A stretch of 64,000 bases of DNA. It comes from Plantibacter sp050587525. GTDB taxonomy: Bacteria; Actinomycetota; Actinomycetes; Actinomycetales; Microbacteriaceae. Shown one piece after another: positions 16,236-24,063 of this stretch (position 1 is its first letter; the number at the start of each line of letters is the position of its first letter). The notes under the pieces are model-generated. The model saw nothing but the letters and a program-made list of their open reading frames with translations. It ran no database searches and was not told where the DNA came from. A program made the position numbers and the translations under genes. The stretch is from the NCBI RefSeq assembly GCF_050587525.1, contig NZ_JBOBFT010000001.1, positions 682,001-746,000 on the forward strand. The letters are read 5' to 3'.

Positions 16236-17267
16236 TCAAGGTACCGAGTTCCGGCGTCTTCTGATCCACATGACGACGGCGTAGCCGCCGGCGAGGACAA
16301 CGAGGCCTATGCCGAGAGCGAGAATTGCGCCGAGTCCCGCGTCGGCAGGCCGCCGAGCTGGAGCGGGCGGGGAGCTGCTGCCCGCCTCAGGGAAGCGTAT
16401 TTCGGCTTCACTGCGCTCCTTCACGAGGCCGCTCTGCAGTTGCAGGTCCGCTTTCCATGGGCCGGCCGCAAGGTCATCCCCCGGCAAGATTTTGATTGGT
16501 TCCGATTGCCCTGGCGCGACGGTCGTGCCCAGCGCGGCGTCGTAGGGTCCGGCGGTGAGTGAGCCCGAAACGGATGCCAGGTTCAGGGTGCCAGTAATGT
16601 CGATGGCTCTCCCGCCGGTGTTGTGGACCTGGGCATATACGACGGGACGACCATCGGCATCTCGGGCGGCAGTCATCGAATCGACAACAAAAGCGGTCGC
16701 ACGCGGATTGTCGCCACGCACTTCCAAGTAGATTCGAATTCCGACCCTGTTGACAAGCTTCACGCCGCTGGCCTCAGCGATGCCAACTTCTGCCCAGATG
16801 ATGGCATAGGTCTCTCCTGGTGCCGCGTCGGCAGGGACGGCGATTGTCACGATGTTTTCCCCGACGCTCTGAGCAGCAAGCTCAAGCGTGGGCTTACTCA
16901 GCGTCGTCCAGGACGAGAGTTCGTTCGCTTCTCGCTCGTCAGCTCCGACAAAAGCCCCCTTTTCGATGGTCGCCGCCGCGGCATACCCAGTGACCTGAAT
17001 CGGGGCAGCCGTTGTGTTGGAGATTTCGATCCGTCGGGTGATCGTGGTGCCGGGCAGCAGGGAGTCGACGATGTACTGGCGCGCCCGAGGGTCATCCGCA
17101 GCGTCCGCGGGAATGTCAACGAGTCGCACACCCACGTTCCCCGGGTCCGCTACTTCCTCTGTCATCGACGTGGCTGAGTTCGGTGCACCCCATTGGGGCG
17201 CGATCACTGTTGCGACCGTGGCTACAGCAACCGCACCCCGAATGAGACGTAACCGATACGTGAACAT
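16236..17267 (-). CDS. DUF916-like (WxL-interacting-type) surface protein with C-terminal membrane anchor
   Basis: The 343-residue protein has a signal peptide (MFTYRLRLIRGAVAVATVAT), then an Ig-like region with ITRRIEISNTT, a WTTLSKPTLELAAQS strand and an AVPADAAPGETYAIIWAEV strand. This order matches the DUF916 domain of WxL-interacting proteins. A second beta-domain follows, then a Pro/Ala linker, a hydrophobic helix and a basic tail (WIRRRRNSVP). The ATG at 17267 is used because the frame upstream is an out-of-frame shadow of the neighbouring gene; AAGGA lies close to it. It follows the WxL-like gene after 29 bases. Confidence 0.68.
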   Translation of the reverse strand: MFTYRLRLIRGAVAVATVATVIAPQWGAPNSATSMTEEVADPGNVGVRLVDIPADAADDPRARQYIVDSLLPGTTITRRIEISNTTAAPIQVTGYAAAATIEKGAFVGADEREANELSSWTTLSKPTLELAAQSVGENIVTIAVPADAAPGETYAIIWAEVGIAEASGVKLVNRVGIRIYLEVRGDNPRATAFVVDSMTAARDADGRPVVYAQVHNTGGRAIDITGTLNLASVSGSLTAGPYDAALGTTVAPGQSEPIKILPGDDLAAGPWKADLQLQSGLVKERSEAEIRFPEAGSSSPPAPARRPADAGLGAILALGIGLVVLAGGYAVVMWIRRRRNSVP

Positions 17268-17296
17268 ATTCCTTGAGGTGACGATCGTCTCGTGCT

Positions 17297-17836
17297 CTAG
17301 GAAACTGAATGGACCAACGTCGTTGAGTAGGTGCCGGCGAGGGCGTCGGCAGGAATTGTCACGGCGATGGTGGGATTCCACGTGGCAGCGTTCACGCCTG
17401 AAACTCCCGTTGCCGTTTGCACGACCCCGCTGGGGTACAGCGCGTTCAAGTTGCCGCCCGTGACGTTTGCGGTCCCGGCAACCACTGCCGGTGTTGCCGT
17501 GTAGGTCGCAACCCCCGGGCTCGAGACCGAAATGTTCTGCGGGCCGGTGAAGTCCGTTGCGCTTGCCGTTGCCACCCAGCCGGCGACGCCACCTCGGACA
17601 TCCGTGACAGTGACCGCGCCAAGGCTGGCACTGACCGTTTGCACGCTCGCGCTGGCTTGGACAGACCCGAGCGAGACTGGCCCCCCAGGAACGCTGATGT
17701 TCAACGGGCCGCCAGTCACCGCGATCGTGATGGGGGTTCCCCCTGACGTGTCTGCCTGGGCGGGAGCCGCGATGGCAAGCACACCCACGATCAGTCCGCT
17801 GGTCAGCGCGGCGGCCAAAACTCTCTTCTGCTTCAT
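17297..17836 (-). CDS. Secreted WxL-domain-like protein
   Basis: The 179-residue protein has a clear signal peptide (MKQKRVLAAALTSGLIVGVL, cleavage near AQA) and a single beta-rich domain ending in VTIPADALAGTYSTTLVHSVS. An ending of the type A.AGTYT.T.THSV is characteristic of WxL domains, which attach non-covalently to peptidoglycan in Gram-positive bacteria. The Trp of VAGWVATASATDF could be the first of the WxL tryptophans. With the DUF916-like gene downstream it forms the usual WxL/WxIP pair, so the two proteins probably assemble on the cell wall. Confidence 0.65.
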   Translation of the reverse strand: MKQKRVLAAALTSGLIVGVLAIAAPAQADTSGGTPITIAVTGGPLNISVPGGPVSLGSVQASASVQTVSASLGAVTVTDVRGGVAGWVATASATDFTGPQNISVSSPGVATYTATPAVVAGTANVTGGNLNALYPSGVVQTATGVSGVNAATWNPTIAVTIPADALAGTYSTTLVHSVS

Positions 17837-17894
17837 TGGTTTCTCTTTCCCTCAGTCGCGCCCTGGCAAATTCGACCACGGGGTGAGGGCGCAC

Positions 17895-17911
17895 CACCTG
17901 ATCATCAGGTG
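17895..17911. promoter_or_regulatory. Inverted repeat upstream of the WxL gene
   Basis: CACCTGAT and ATCAGGTG form perfect eight-base arms around a single central C, 59 bases upstream of the WxL start at 17836. It has the size and symmetry of an operator for a dimeric regulator. Confidence 0.45.
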
Positions 17912-17986
17912 ATCACTTGTGTTGCACAGCCCCCGTTGCCACATTCGGCAAGTCAGTACCCTGCATGATCCCTGAATATGTGGAAT

Positions 17987-18001
17987 ATTATGCTAGATAA
18001 T
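17987..18001. promoter_or_regulatory. ATTAT-GCTAG-ATAAT inverted repeat
   Basis: Five-base arms flank a five-base centre. The core TATGCTAGATA matches TATGTTTGATA at 18292 and TATGTTAGATA at 13379, suggesting one shared binding motif. It lies between the divergent WxL and P450 genes. The rest of 17837-18401 contains no gene. Confidence 0.4.
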
Positions 18002-18288
18002 AAAGCGCTGTCAAGGTCCCCTTGGACTGGTTGCATCCCAACGAGCCGGGGCGCCTCAATGGCCTTGAGTGGGAGCCCGGGTTCCGGCTCGCAGGAGATC
18101 TACCAGCTGCTCCACTCGGTGATTCACGGATGAGGACTCGCTGCGCGCTTCCACCCACGCCCACACCATCACCTCCGTCCCCGGTGAGCTGCGGACCCAC
18201 GCCTTCCGCGAGGCGGCGCGGTCTTCAGCCATACCGAGAAACGTTCGGAACAAAACGACCAGTCGAAGCCGTTCTTTGAAATTGGCAT

Positions 18289-18303
18289 ACTATGTTTGAT
18301 AGT
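18289..18303 (+). promoter_or_regulatory. ACTAT-GTTTG-ATAGT inverted repeat upstream of P450
   Basis: Five-base arms flank GTTTG, about 100 bases before the P450 start. TATGTT within it could act as a -10 box, so binding here would block transcription. Confidence 0.4.
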
Positions 18304-18401
18304 CACTGTTGCTCAAGTGAGGATGTAAGACCTGATGAGCGAGCTTCGATGCATGTCGCGCGTCTGAGGCCCGGCCCGGCAGTGAGTCTCGAGAGGAACC
18401 C

Positions 18402-19607
18402 ATGCCCGATACGACCAATGGCACAGCTGGACCCGCATACCCATTCTTGGAGCGCGGTACGGGGGCGGGTTTCCCGTTTTGCCCACATGCCGACAGCTAC
18501 CGCGAAGTGCACCCGACGAGCGCGCGGCCCATCGCTGTCGAGAATGACGAAGTGACGCTTCGGGGCGGGTCAGTTACCGCGGTTGCCAGTTTCGAACTCG
18601 TCCGTGGCTTACTCGGGAAGGTGGAGAGCGAGCTCTTCCCTGGCGTGCCGCAGATGAGCCAGTTCGACCTCTTCAGAAGCAGCGCCGCCGAACATGCCAG
18701 TATCCGGGCGGTTCTGAACCCTTACTTTTCGAGAAGGAACATCGAGCGCTATCGCGTCGCCCTCACTGGCATCGTCAACGATCAGATTGCTCTGCTTCGC
18801 GAGGCTGGGACGTCCGCTGACCTCGTCAATTCCTTTTCCGCACCGGTGTCCGGGCGGTCGATCGCGTGCCTGGTCGGCGCCCCAGAGGAGATGCACGCAG
18901 CCTTTGCCAGGACGGCATCGGCGATGTTCGATCCGAAGCAGTCTGAGCGCGAGATGCTCGAGTCGCGGAAGATCCTCGAGTCATTCATCGGCGACTGCCA
19001 TCGCCTCGTCGCCCAGAAGCGGGAGCAGCCGGGCGATGACCTCCTCAGCTACCTCATCGACAAGCATGGGGGCGAGTTCTCCGACTATGACCTCGCCTGG
19101 TTGTGCACAGTTCTCCTCGCAGCGGGTTACGACACAACAGCGAACATGATCTCGTGGGGTGCATATGTGCTCCTCACCCAGCCAGAGGCCAGCAACGAAC
19201 TCCGCGCCGATCCCGACCTCTGGGAGAACGCGATCGAGGAGCTCATGCGCTTTGTGTCTTTCTCGACGATGACGTTGCAGCGCTCGGTTTTGGTCGATAC
19301 TCCTATCGCGGGCTTCACTTTCCAGGGCGGAGATGACTACTTGGGTCTCCCATTCATGGCCAACTGGGACGCAAGCGTGTTTCCCGACCCGCATATGTTT
19401 GACATCCACCGGAGCAATGCCCGGTCCCACCTCGGCTTCAGCCACGGCCCGCACCACTGTTTGGGTCAGAACTTCGCGCGCATGGAAATGCGTGAGAGTC
19501 TCAGCGCGCTGCTGACCCAGCTTCCCCAGCTGGCCCTCACGGAGCACGAACCGCACATCCGAAGGAAGAACACCATCTTCCTCGAATCCCTCAATGTGCG
19601 TTGGTAG
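18402..19607 (+). CDS. Cytochrome P450
   Basis: The 401-residue protein has the P450 landmarks: the oxygen-binding helix AAGYDTT (240-246), the ExxR pair E280/R283, and the haem loop FSHGPHHCLG with the thiolate ligand C353. It is a soluble bacterial class I type with no membrane anchor, and would hydroxylate a small organic substrate using electrons from a ferredoxin and reductase. No such partner is encoded nearby, so it depends on others in the genome. GAGAGG precedes the ATG. It lies next to the WxL pair but shares no obvious pathway. Confidence 0.92.
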   Translation: MPDTTNGTAGPAYPFLERGTGAGFPFCPHADSYREVHPTSARPIAVENDEVTLRGGSVTAVASFELVRGLLGKVESELFPGVPQMSQFDLFRSSAAEHASIRAVLNPYFSRRNIERYRVALTGIVNDQIALLREAGTSADLVNSFSAPVSGRSIACLVGAPEEMHAAFARTASAMFDPKQSEREMLESRKILESFIGDCHRLVAQKREQPGDDLLSYLIDKHGGEFSDYDLAWLCTVLLAAGYDTTANMISWGAYVLLTQPEASNELRADPDLWENAIEELMRFVSFSTMTLQRSVLVDTPIAGFTFQGGDDYLGLPFMANWDASVFPDPHMFDIHRSNARSHLGFSHGPHHCLGQNFARMEMRESLSALLTQLPQLALTEHEPHIRRKNTIFLESLNVRW

Positions 19608-19859
19608 GAGGTCTCATCCTGCCTGGGTGAGATGCGCGGGGTGGGTCCAGCCTTGTTGCCGTGTCTGTTTGTGAGCTCGGGGGCGCGAATCGTTGCCGGT
19701 TTGTGAGTCGATTGTTGCGGTTGAAGACGCGGCCAAGGCATGGTTGCATCTCACCCGGATGCGTGAGTGTCCCTGAGAAGGTTGAGTCTTCGTGATTACT
19801 CGTTCCTCCCGTTCGCTCCCGACATCGCGCATGAAATGCTGCGGCGTAGGGCTTCAGCG

Positions 19860-20591
19860 ATGATCCACGAGTTGCTCATTGTTGCCGCTACGGCCGTGAT
19901 CACGGCTGGGCTTGGCGCGGCGGGGTGGGCGTGGCGCCGCCGGGTGCACAAGCGAGACATCAACCAGGCGTTCTTGCGCAGCCGTATCGACCAGCGCGAT
20001 CAGGGCTTCACCAAGCTGCTTGCCGGTGCCGATGGTCTGCAGTTTCTCAAAGCGGATGGGTTCGTGCGGTCCGTGCGCCATGAGGACCAGTCCGACTATC
20101 GACTCGCCGGCGTGCAAGCCACTGCGCTCTTTCACGACGGGATGGATGAGATCAGGTCAAACGTCGGCGACACCACCCCCGTTGATGCGGTCTGGAACTA
20201 CCTTTACTGGGTGTTTGTCGCAGAACATGCTCCCGGCCAGGCACCTGCTGTGGATGAGTACGAACGCATCCGCGAGCTGGTCGTGCGATGCAAACGCATC
20301 TGTCAAGAACAAGACCGTGCCGAACTCACGGTAGGCGCGTACTCGCTCAGCGAGAACCACGACTACTACATACTGCTGCGCCTAGCTGCACAATCCAGCT
20401 CCAGTATTTCCGTGAGCGATGACGGCACGATGGCCATTCCCATGGACGGAGACGCGATGGCCCAATGGCTCGAGCAGTTCCCGAAATCGACAGAGTTGTG
20501 GTCCTTCAGCCGCGAAATCGCGCTCGACCGAGCGAACCGAAGCGGGCTATACACTGCTCTCCCGAGCGGCTTCGACCACGACACGAAGTAG
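19860..20591 (+). CDS. Membrane-anchored hypothetical protein
   Basis: The protein of about 243 residues begins with one membrane helix (LLIVAATAVITAGLGAAGWAW) followed by RRRVHKRD and a long soluble, mixed helical domain. I recognise no family. The start is uncertain: 19767 and 19836 are in frame, but the helix fits best at the N-terminus from 19860. A 132-base segment bounded by 11-bp inverted repeats lies upstream. It is followed by a strong stem-loop. Confidence 0.6.
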   Translation: MIHELLIVAATAVITAGLGAAGWAWRRRVHKRDINQAFLRSRIDQRDQGFTKLLAGADGLQFLKADGFVRSVRHEDQSDYRLAGVQATALFHDGMDEIRSNVGDTTPVDAVWNYLYWVFVAEHAPGQAPAVDEYERIRELVVRCKRICQEQDRAELTVGAYSLSENHDYYILLRLAAQSSSSISVSDDGTMAIPMDGDAMAQWLEQFPKSTELWSFSREIALDRANRSGLYTALPSGFDHDTK

Positions 20592-20680
20592 TACGGGCAC
20601 GGCTTGCGGCTCGACTGGGTGAGGTGGACGGCCTCGTCGCGCGGCCCAACCTCGGGCCCTCGCCATGTCGTGGACGACTG

Positions 20681-20723
20681 CAGGGCCTACCACCTCGTTT
20701 CCGAAACGAAGAAGTAGGCCCTG
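20681..20723. terminator. Bidirectional stem-loop between convergent genes
   Basis: CAGGGCCTAC pairs perfectly with GTAGGCCCTG, and a second small hairpin (TCGTTTCCGAAACGA) lies inside the loop. It separates the hypothetical membrane protein from the convergent DUF4190-like gene. Confidence 0.65.
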
Positions 20724-20733
20724 AGATTCAGAT

Positions 20734-21165
20734 TCAGAAGTCGCTGTAGTGCCAGTTGCTGCCCGCAACAGAGGCGACGACGACGATCCAGAAGACGACC
20801 ACGATGACGCTGAGCAGGATGAAGACACCACTTACGATCGTGCCAGCGAGCGCGAGCCCGTGGCCCTGCTCGCCGGTCTTCTTGATCTGGTTGAGGCCGA
20901 TGATGCCGAGCACGAGCCCGGCGAGCGAGAAGCCGACGAACGGGGCGATGATCGACAGAATCGCCATCAGATTGGTTTTCTGCGCGGCGGGCGGAGCGTA
21001 CTCATAGCGCTGGTCAGACAGGGTCCGCTGATGCTCGTAGCCAGAATGCGTCACGTAGTTCGCGGGATATGAAGAAGTGGTCTCTTCTGTCATTGCCCGC
21101 GGCTGCGGGTCGTGGGGAGCGTTGGGCTGGTTCGAGAATTGCCCGCCCGGGTTTACATCTGTCAT
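20734..21165 (-). CDS. DUF4190-type membrane protein
   Basis: The 143-residue protein has a disordered Pro/Gln/Tyr-rich N-terminal half, then two hydrophobic helices. The first contains NLMAILSIIAPFVGFSLAGLV followed by GIIGLNQIKKTGEQGHGLALAG, which is the DUF4190 signature common in actinobacteria. The ATG at 21165 is chosen because AAGGTG lies six bases upstream. It sits 95 bases from the inverted repeat at 21261-21278, which may control it. Its role is not known. Confidence 0.78.
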   Translation of the reverse strand: MTDVNPGGQFSNQPNAPHDPQPRAMTEETTSSYPANYVTHSGYEHQRTLSDQRYEYAPPAAQKTNLMAILSIIAPFVGFSLAGLVLGIIGLNQIKKTGEQGHGLALAGTIVSGVFILLSVIVVVFWIVVVASVAGSNWHYSDF

Positions 21166-21260
21166 TTTCAACACCTTCGTATATATGTGATTTACGTTTC
21201 TAGATCGAACGGTCACTGTGTGCAAGGTCAGAGACGATACCAAGCATACACATTTTAATA

Positions 21261-21278
21261 TTGACATTTGTATGTCAA
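21261..21278. promoter_or_regulatory. TTGACAT-TTGT-ATGTCAA inverted repeat
   Basis: Seven-base perfect arms with a four-base centre lie in an AT-rich stretch upstream of the leftward DUF4190-type gene. TTGACA occurs on both strands here because of the symmetry, so it may be an operator overlapping a -35 element. Confidence 0.45.
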
Positions 21279-21726
21279 TTTTAACTCGCGGAGTTCCATC
21301 GCTCCCGAGAGTCCCGGATCGTGTCGCCAGCGCGGCGGACCGAGACAGATGACCGCCTTAGGCCATTTCCCCCGCCCGAACGCGGGCGGGCTTCGTACCG
21401 GAAGGAGACAGGGCAGGTTGCGGGGTAGAGGCAAAGAGCGGATGGATCCGAGGCTGACTGGATTCACGCACCGAGCGGCGGTCAGCCCAGTGGGTCTCAG
21501 AACTTCCGAACCCTACCGGCGTCATGCGCAACAGCCAATTGCTGACCACGCGGGCCACCGGCCGACTCATTCTTCACGAGCGCGATCAGGCTCCACATCG
21601 AGACCACGCATCGCTCACGCGCATGCGGACACGGCGCCTCAGGGGATCATCGGCACGGTGGCTCACCCGCAACCGAGCAAGGCTCCGATGTGACAAACTC
21701 AGAACATCCCACAACACCCGAGGCAG
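21279..21726. other. Intergenic stretch with one stem-loop, no gene supported
   Basis: CCCGCCCG and CGGGCGGG form an eight-base stem at 21371-21390. No coding frame is convincing. Confidence 0.45.
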
Positions 21727-22254
21727 TCACAGTGATCGTCGCGCGATATCAACCGCAGCCTGGTAGTTGGGCTCAGCCATCTGGTCGGCGATGTACTCGA
21801 CATGCAACAGCTTGCCGTCCTGGTCGATGACGAACACGGCACGCTGAAGCATCCGCCACTCACGCAGGTGGATCCCGTACGCGGTCGCGAACGCCTCGTT
21901 CTTGTGGGAAGACAACATCGTCTGAGTGAGGCCCCTGTCGACTCGGGCGCGCTCGAGCGTAAATGGAAGATCCATGCTAATCGTGACAACGGTTACACCC
22001 TTGAGTGCGGCGGTGTGCGATTCCCAGGCCGTCAAGCTTGTGGAGCAGACCGGGGTGTCCACAGCATTGATGACATTGAGGATGCGCACTTCAGCGGTTT
22101 CACCCCACACTTCTCGCGGGCGAATCGCGCCCTTCTCGGGGTCGAACTGCTCAAGCACAAACTCCGGAGCCAGCCCGCCTACCGACAGCCGACCACCCTC
22201 AACTGTCAGCTGCTCCTCGAATTCAAAAGCTTCCCCGATACGCACGAGCGTCAT
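21727..22254 (-). CDS. Thiol peroxidase (Tpx-like) without resolving cysteine
   Basis: The 175-residue protein follows the Tpx subfamily of peroxiredoxins: GGLAPEFVL near the start, then NAVDTPVCSTS with the peroxidatic C70, and MDLPFTLERARV where E. coli-type Tpx has a resolving cysteine (C95) in LPFAQKRFC. Here that cysteine is replaced and C70 is the only cysteine in the protein. It would reduce hydrogen peroxide or organic peroxides but needs an outside thiol such as mycothiol or thioredoxin to recycle. GGAGGG eight bases before the ATG supports the start. Confidence 0.85.
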   Translation of the reverse strand: MTLVRIGEAFEFEEQLTVEGGRLSVGGLAPEFVLEQFDPEKGAIRPREVWGETAEVRILNVINAVDTPVCSTSLTAWESHTAALKGVTVVTISMDLPFTLERARVDRGLTQTMLSSHKNEAFATAYGIHLREWRMLQRAVFVIDQDGKLLHVEYIADQMAEPNYQAAVDIARRSL

Positions 22255-22309
22255 TGCCGGCCCTCCACACTTGTCGTTCCGGAGCCGAGAGTCGAACTCC
22301 GTGATTGAC

Positions 22310-22330
22310 TCATATTATATTCCAATATGA
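22310..22330. promoter_or_regulatory. TCATATT-N7-AATATGA inverted repeat upstream of the Tpx gene
   Basis: Perfect seven-base arms with a seven-base spacer lie 56 bases upstream of the Tpx start in an AT-rich patch. It could bind a redox-responsive repressor. The remaining stretch to 22589 shows no gene. Confidence 0.45.
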
Positions 22331-22589
22331 ACGAGATGATGTACACCTGAGCTGAAGCTGACACGCTTCCGGCAACAGGGCCGTGGGCCGCCTTCACACA
22401 TGGTCGCGCACCAGGGCGACAACACCAACGCCCCGTCATGACGCAGACCGTCGGGCACTTGCGCCATGAGTGATCCCGTCCCACCCTACGAGCACGCGCG
22501 ACATGAACCGCGAGATTATGGGTGAATTTCATGCACTCTCGCACGACGATGTGACTCTGCGCGGTTTTTGTCGCAGGCTGCGGAACTCT

Positions 22590-22913
22590 CTACTGGTGGC
22601 GCCGTTGGCGGCCGGGCCAGAGATCTGCGCCAAGGCCGAGTTCGAGCTTCGCGATGGTGTACAGATCCGGCCACACCCGCCCGCCGAGGATCGCGAGGAT
22701 CGTGGTGTGGTCAACACCCGTGTCTTTCGCGACCGAGCGGACGCTGCGATCACCGATGGCCGCCTGGACGTTCTTGGCCAGCTGGCGGGCGACCTCGCCG
22801 ATCGGATCCGCTGATTCCACGTCAGGCCATCCGGGCGCGACGGCGCGCGGGGAAGGGCGAGCCGGCCGAGACATGGTTCGAGCGTAGACGAGAACCCGGG
22901 CACCCCGTGGCAC
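22590..22913 (-). CDS. XRE-type helix-turn-helix regulator 1
   Basis: The 107-residue protein has one helix-turn-helix of Cro/cI type: SVRSVAKDTGVDHTTILAILGGRVWPDLYTIAKLE, with the turn at GVDH. The GTG at 22913 is chosen because AAGGAG lies five bases upstream; longer frames run into the promoter. It is divergent from the recombinase-like gene at 23121. Its promoter region holds two copies of the TATTCTAATA element, so it probably represses itself and its neighbour. It is similar in layout to the second XRE protein at 26617. Confidence 0.75.
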   Translation of the reverse strand: MPRGARVLVYARTMSRPARPSPRAVAPGWPDVESADPIGEVARQLAKNVQAAIGDRSVRSVAKDTGVDHTTILAILGGRVWPDLYTIAKLELGLGADLWPGRQRRHQ

Positions 22914-22949
22914 CCGAACTCCTTCGATGACCAAGTCGCAGCATATGCT

Positions 22950-22959
22950 TATTCTAATA
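22950..22959. promoter_or_regulatory. TATTCTAATA element, copy a
   Basis: The element continues as ATACGCAC on its right side, sharing 14 bases with copy c. On the minus strand it contains TAGAAT, a good -10 box for the XRE gene, whose start lies about 37 bases further on. Confidence 0.55.
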
Positions 22960-23096
22960 CGCACTACCTAGTCACCAGGAAGCCTCGCCTGGGTGACGCG
23001 AAAACCATTGAACCTCATGCCTGACGCCCGGCGACGCTTCCCTCGTTCGCATGCAATCGCAGTCAGATGCCCCTCGTAATTCAGTCACCGGATGCG

Positions 23097-23106
23097 TATT
23101 CTAATA
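23097..23106. promoter_or_regulatory. TATTCTAATA element, copy b
   Basis: Preceded by TGCG, the mirror of the CGCA that follows copies a and c. TATTCT fits a -10 box for the recombinase-like gene at 23121, leaving a leader of about 12 bases that holds GAGGTG. Confidence 0.55.
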
Positions 23107-23120
23107 ACCGAGGTGGTGTG

Positions 23121-24053
23121 ATGCCCCGACGCGGTGAACGCTCCGGTGAGTCCAATGCCGCGCAGGCGGCGGCATTCGAGCCCATCATGCCCGCTGAACG
23201 ATGGGCTCTGATTCGGCCGTTCGTTACCGAAGCGGTCATCGAGGCCGCCGATGCGACGCCCTACTCGGTACCCGAGCTCATGTATGCCCTCACTCGCCAT
23301 ACCTCTTGGTGTCTATTCAGTGCGGGCTTAGAACTTGATCGAGAGTCCGTGTTCGATCGGCGAACGATCGCACATGCAGTCAGTCAACAGCGAGGGCTCT
23401 CCCCCGCCAGTCAGGCCAACCTACGCGCACAGCTGCTGCGCATGGCCGAGTTCCTCCTCCCCGCGGAGACACTTCCTCGACTGCCGACCCTGCCCGCCGC
23501 ATCACCGTCCACCCCGTATCCCATACCAGAGCTCAACTCGTTTCGAGCGTGGGCGATCGGGCAACCAACACCGCACGCCCGCCTGAGCGCTGCAGCTCTC
23601 ATCAGTCTCGGGGCTGGCGCCGGCCTCGCCGCCCGAGAGCTCGCTGCCATCACCTCAGAGGACATCATCATCGACGACGACGGGGTGCTCGTGCACGTCA
23701 AGGGCCCTCGCCGGCGCGTGATACCACTCCTGCAGAGCTGGGAAAGCACCCTCCTCGAGGTGCTCGAGCAGACGCCACGCACCACTCCACTGTTCCGACC
23801 AGGTCACCAAGCGTTCTATCCGAACATCGTCACCAACTTCGTAGCCCGCAGCGCCGGCGTTGAGCTGAAGCCGCAGAGCCCACGGCTGCGGGCAACCTGG
23901 GTGGTGACCCTGCTGTCGTCAGGAGCGCCTCCGCGAGCTCTGATGGAAGCGGCTGGAGTGAGCTCACTCGAGGCCCTCACCCGATACCTTCCATTCGTCC
24001 CTGCCCCCCAGCCGGCGCTCGCCAGGTTCGCGCTTCGCTACGCGGAGCTCTGA
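23121..24053 (+). CDS. Tyrosine-recombinase-like protein 1, catalytic residues degenerate
   Basis: The 310-residue protein has the two-part layout of tyrosine recombinases: a helical N-terminal domain, then ISLGAGAGLAARELAAITSEDI and LRATWVVTLLSSGAPPRALMEAAGVSSLEALTRYL. These align with the Arg I box and the HxxR...LGH...Y boxes. The second Arg and the final Tyr (TRYL) are present. The first Arg position is Ala, and both His positions are changed, so catalysis is doubtful and a DNA-binding role is possible. GAGGTG before the ATG at 23121 fixes the start. It is a paralogue of the protein at 27133 (shared FR.WA.GQPT). Confidence 0.65.
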   Translation: MPRRGERSGESNAAQAAAFEPIMPAERWALIRPFVTEAVIEAADATPYSVPELMYALTRHTSWCLFSAGLELDRESVFDRRTIAHAVSQQRGLSPASQANLRAQLLRMAEFLLPAETLPRLPTLPAASPSTPYPIPELNSFRAWAIGQPTPHARLSAAALISLGAGAGLAARELAAITSEDIIIDDDGVLVHVKGPRRRVIPLLQSWESTLLEVLEQTPRTTPLFRPGHQAFYPNIVTNFVARSAGVELKPQSPRLRATWVVTLLSSGAPPRALMEAAGVSSLEALTRYLPFVPAPQPALARFALRYAEL

Positions 24054-24063
24054 CTCTGCCCCG

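Noticed and set aside
17268..17897. Extension of the DUF916-like frame upstream to 17897
   Set aside because: The added 210 residues overlap the WxL-like gene in another frame and are rich in Arg, Gly and His; the signal peptide begins at 17267.
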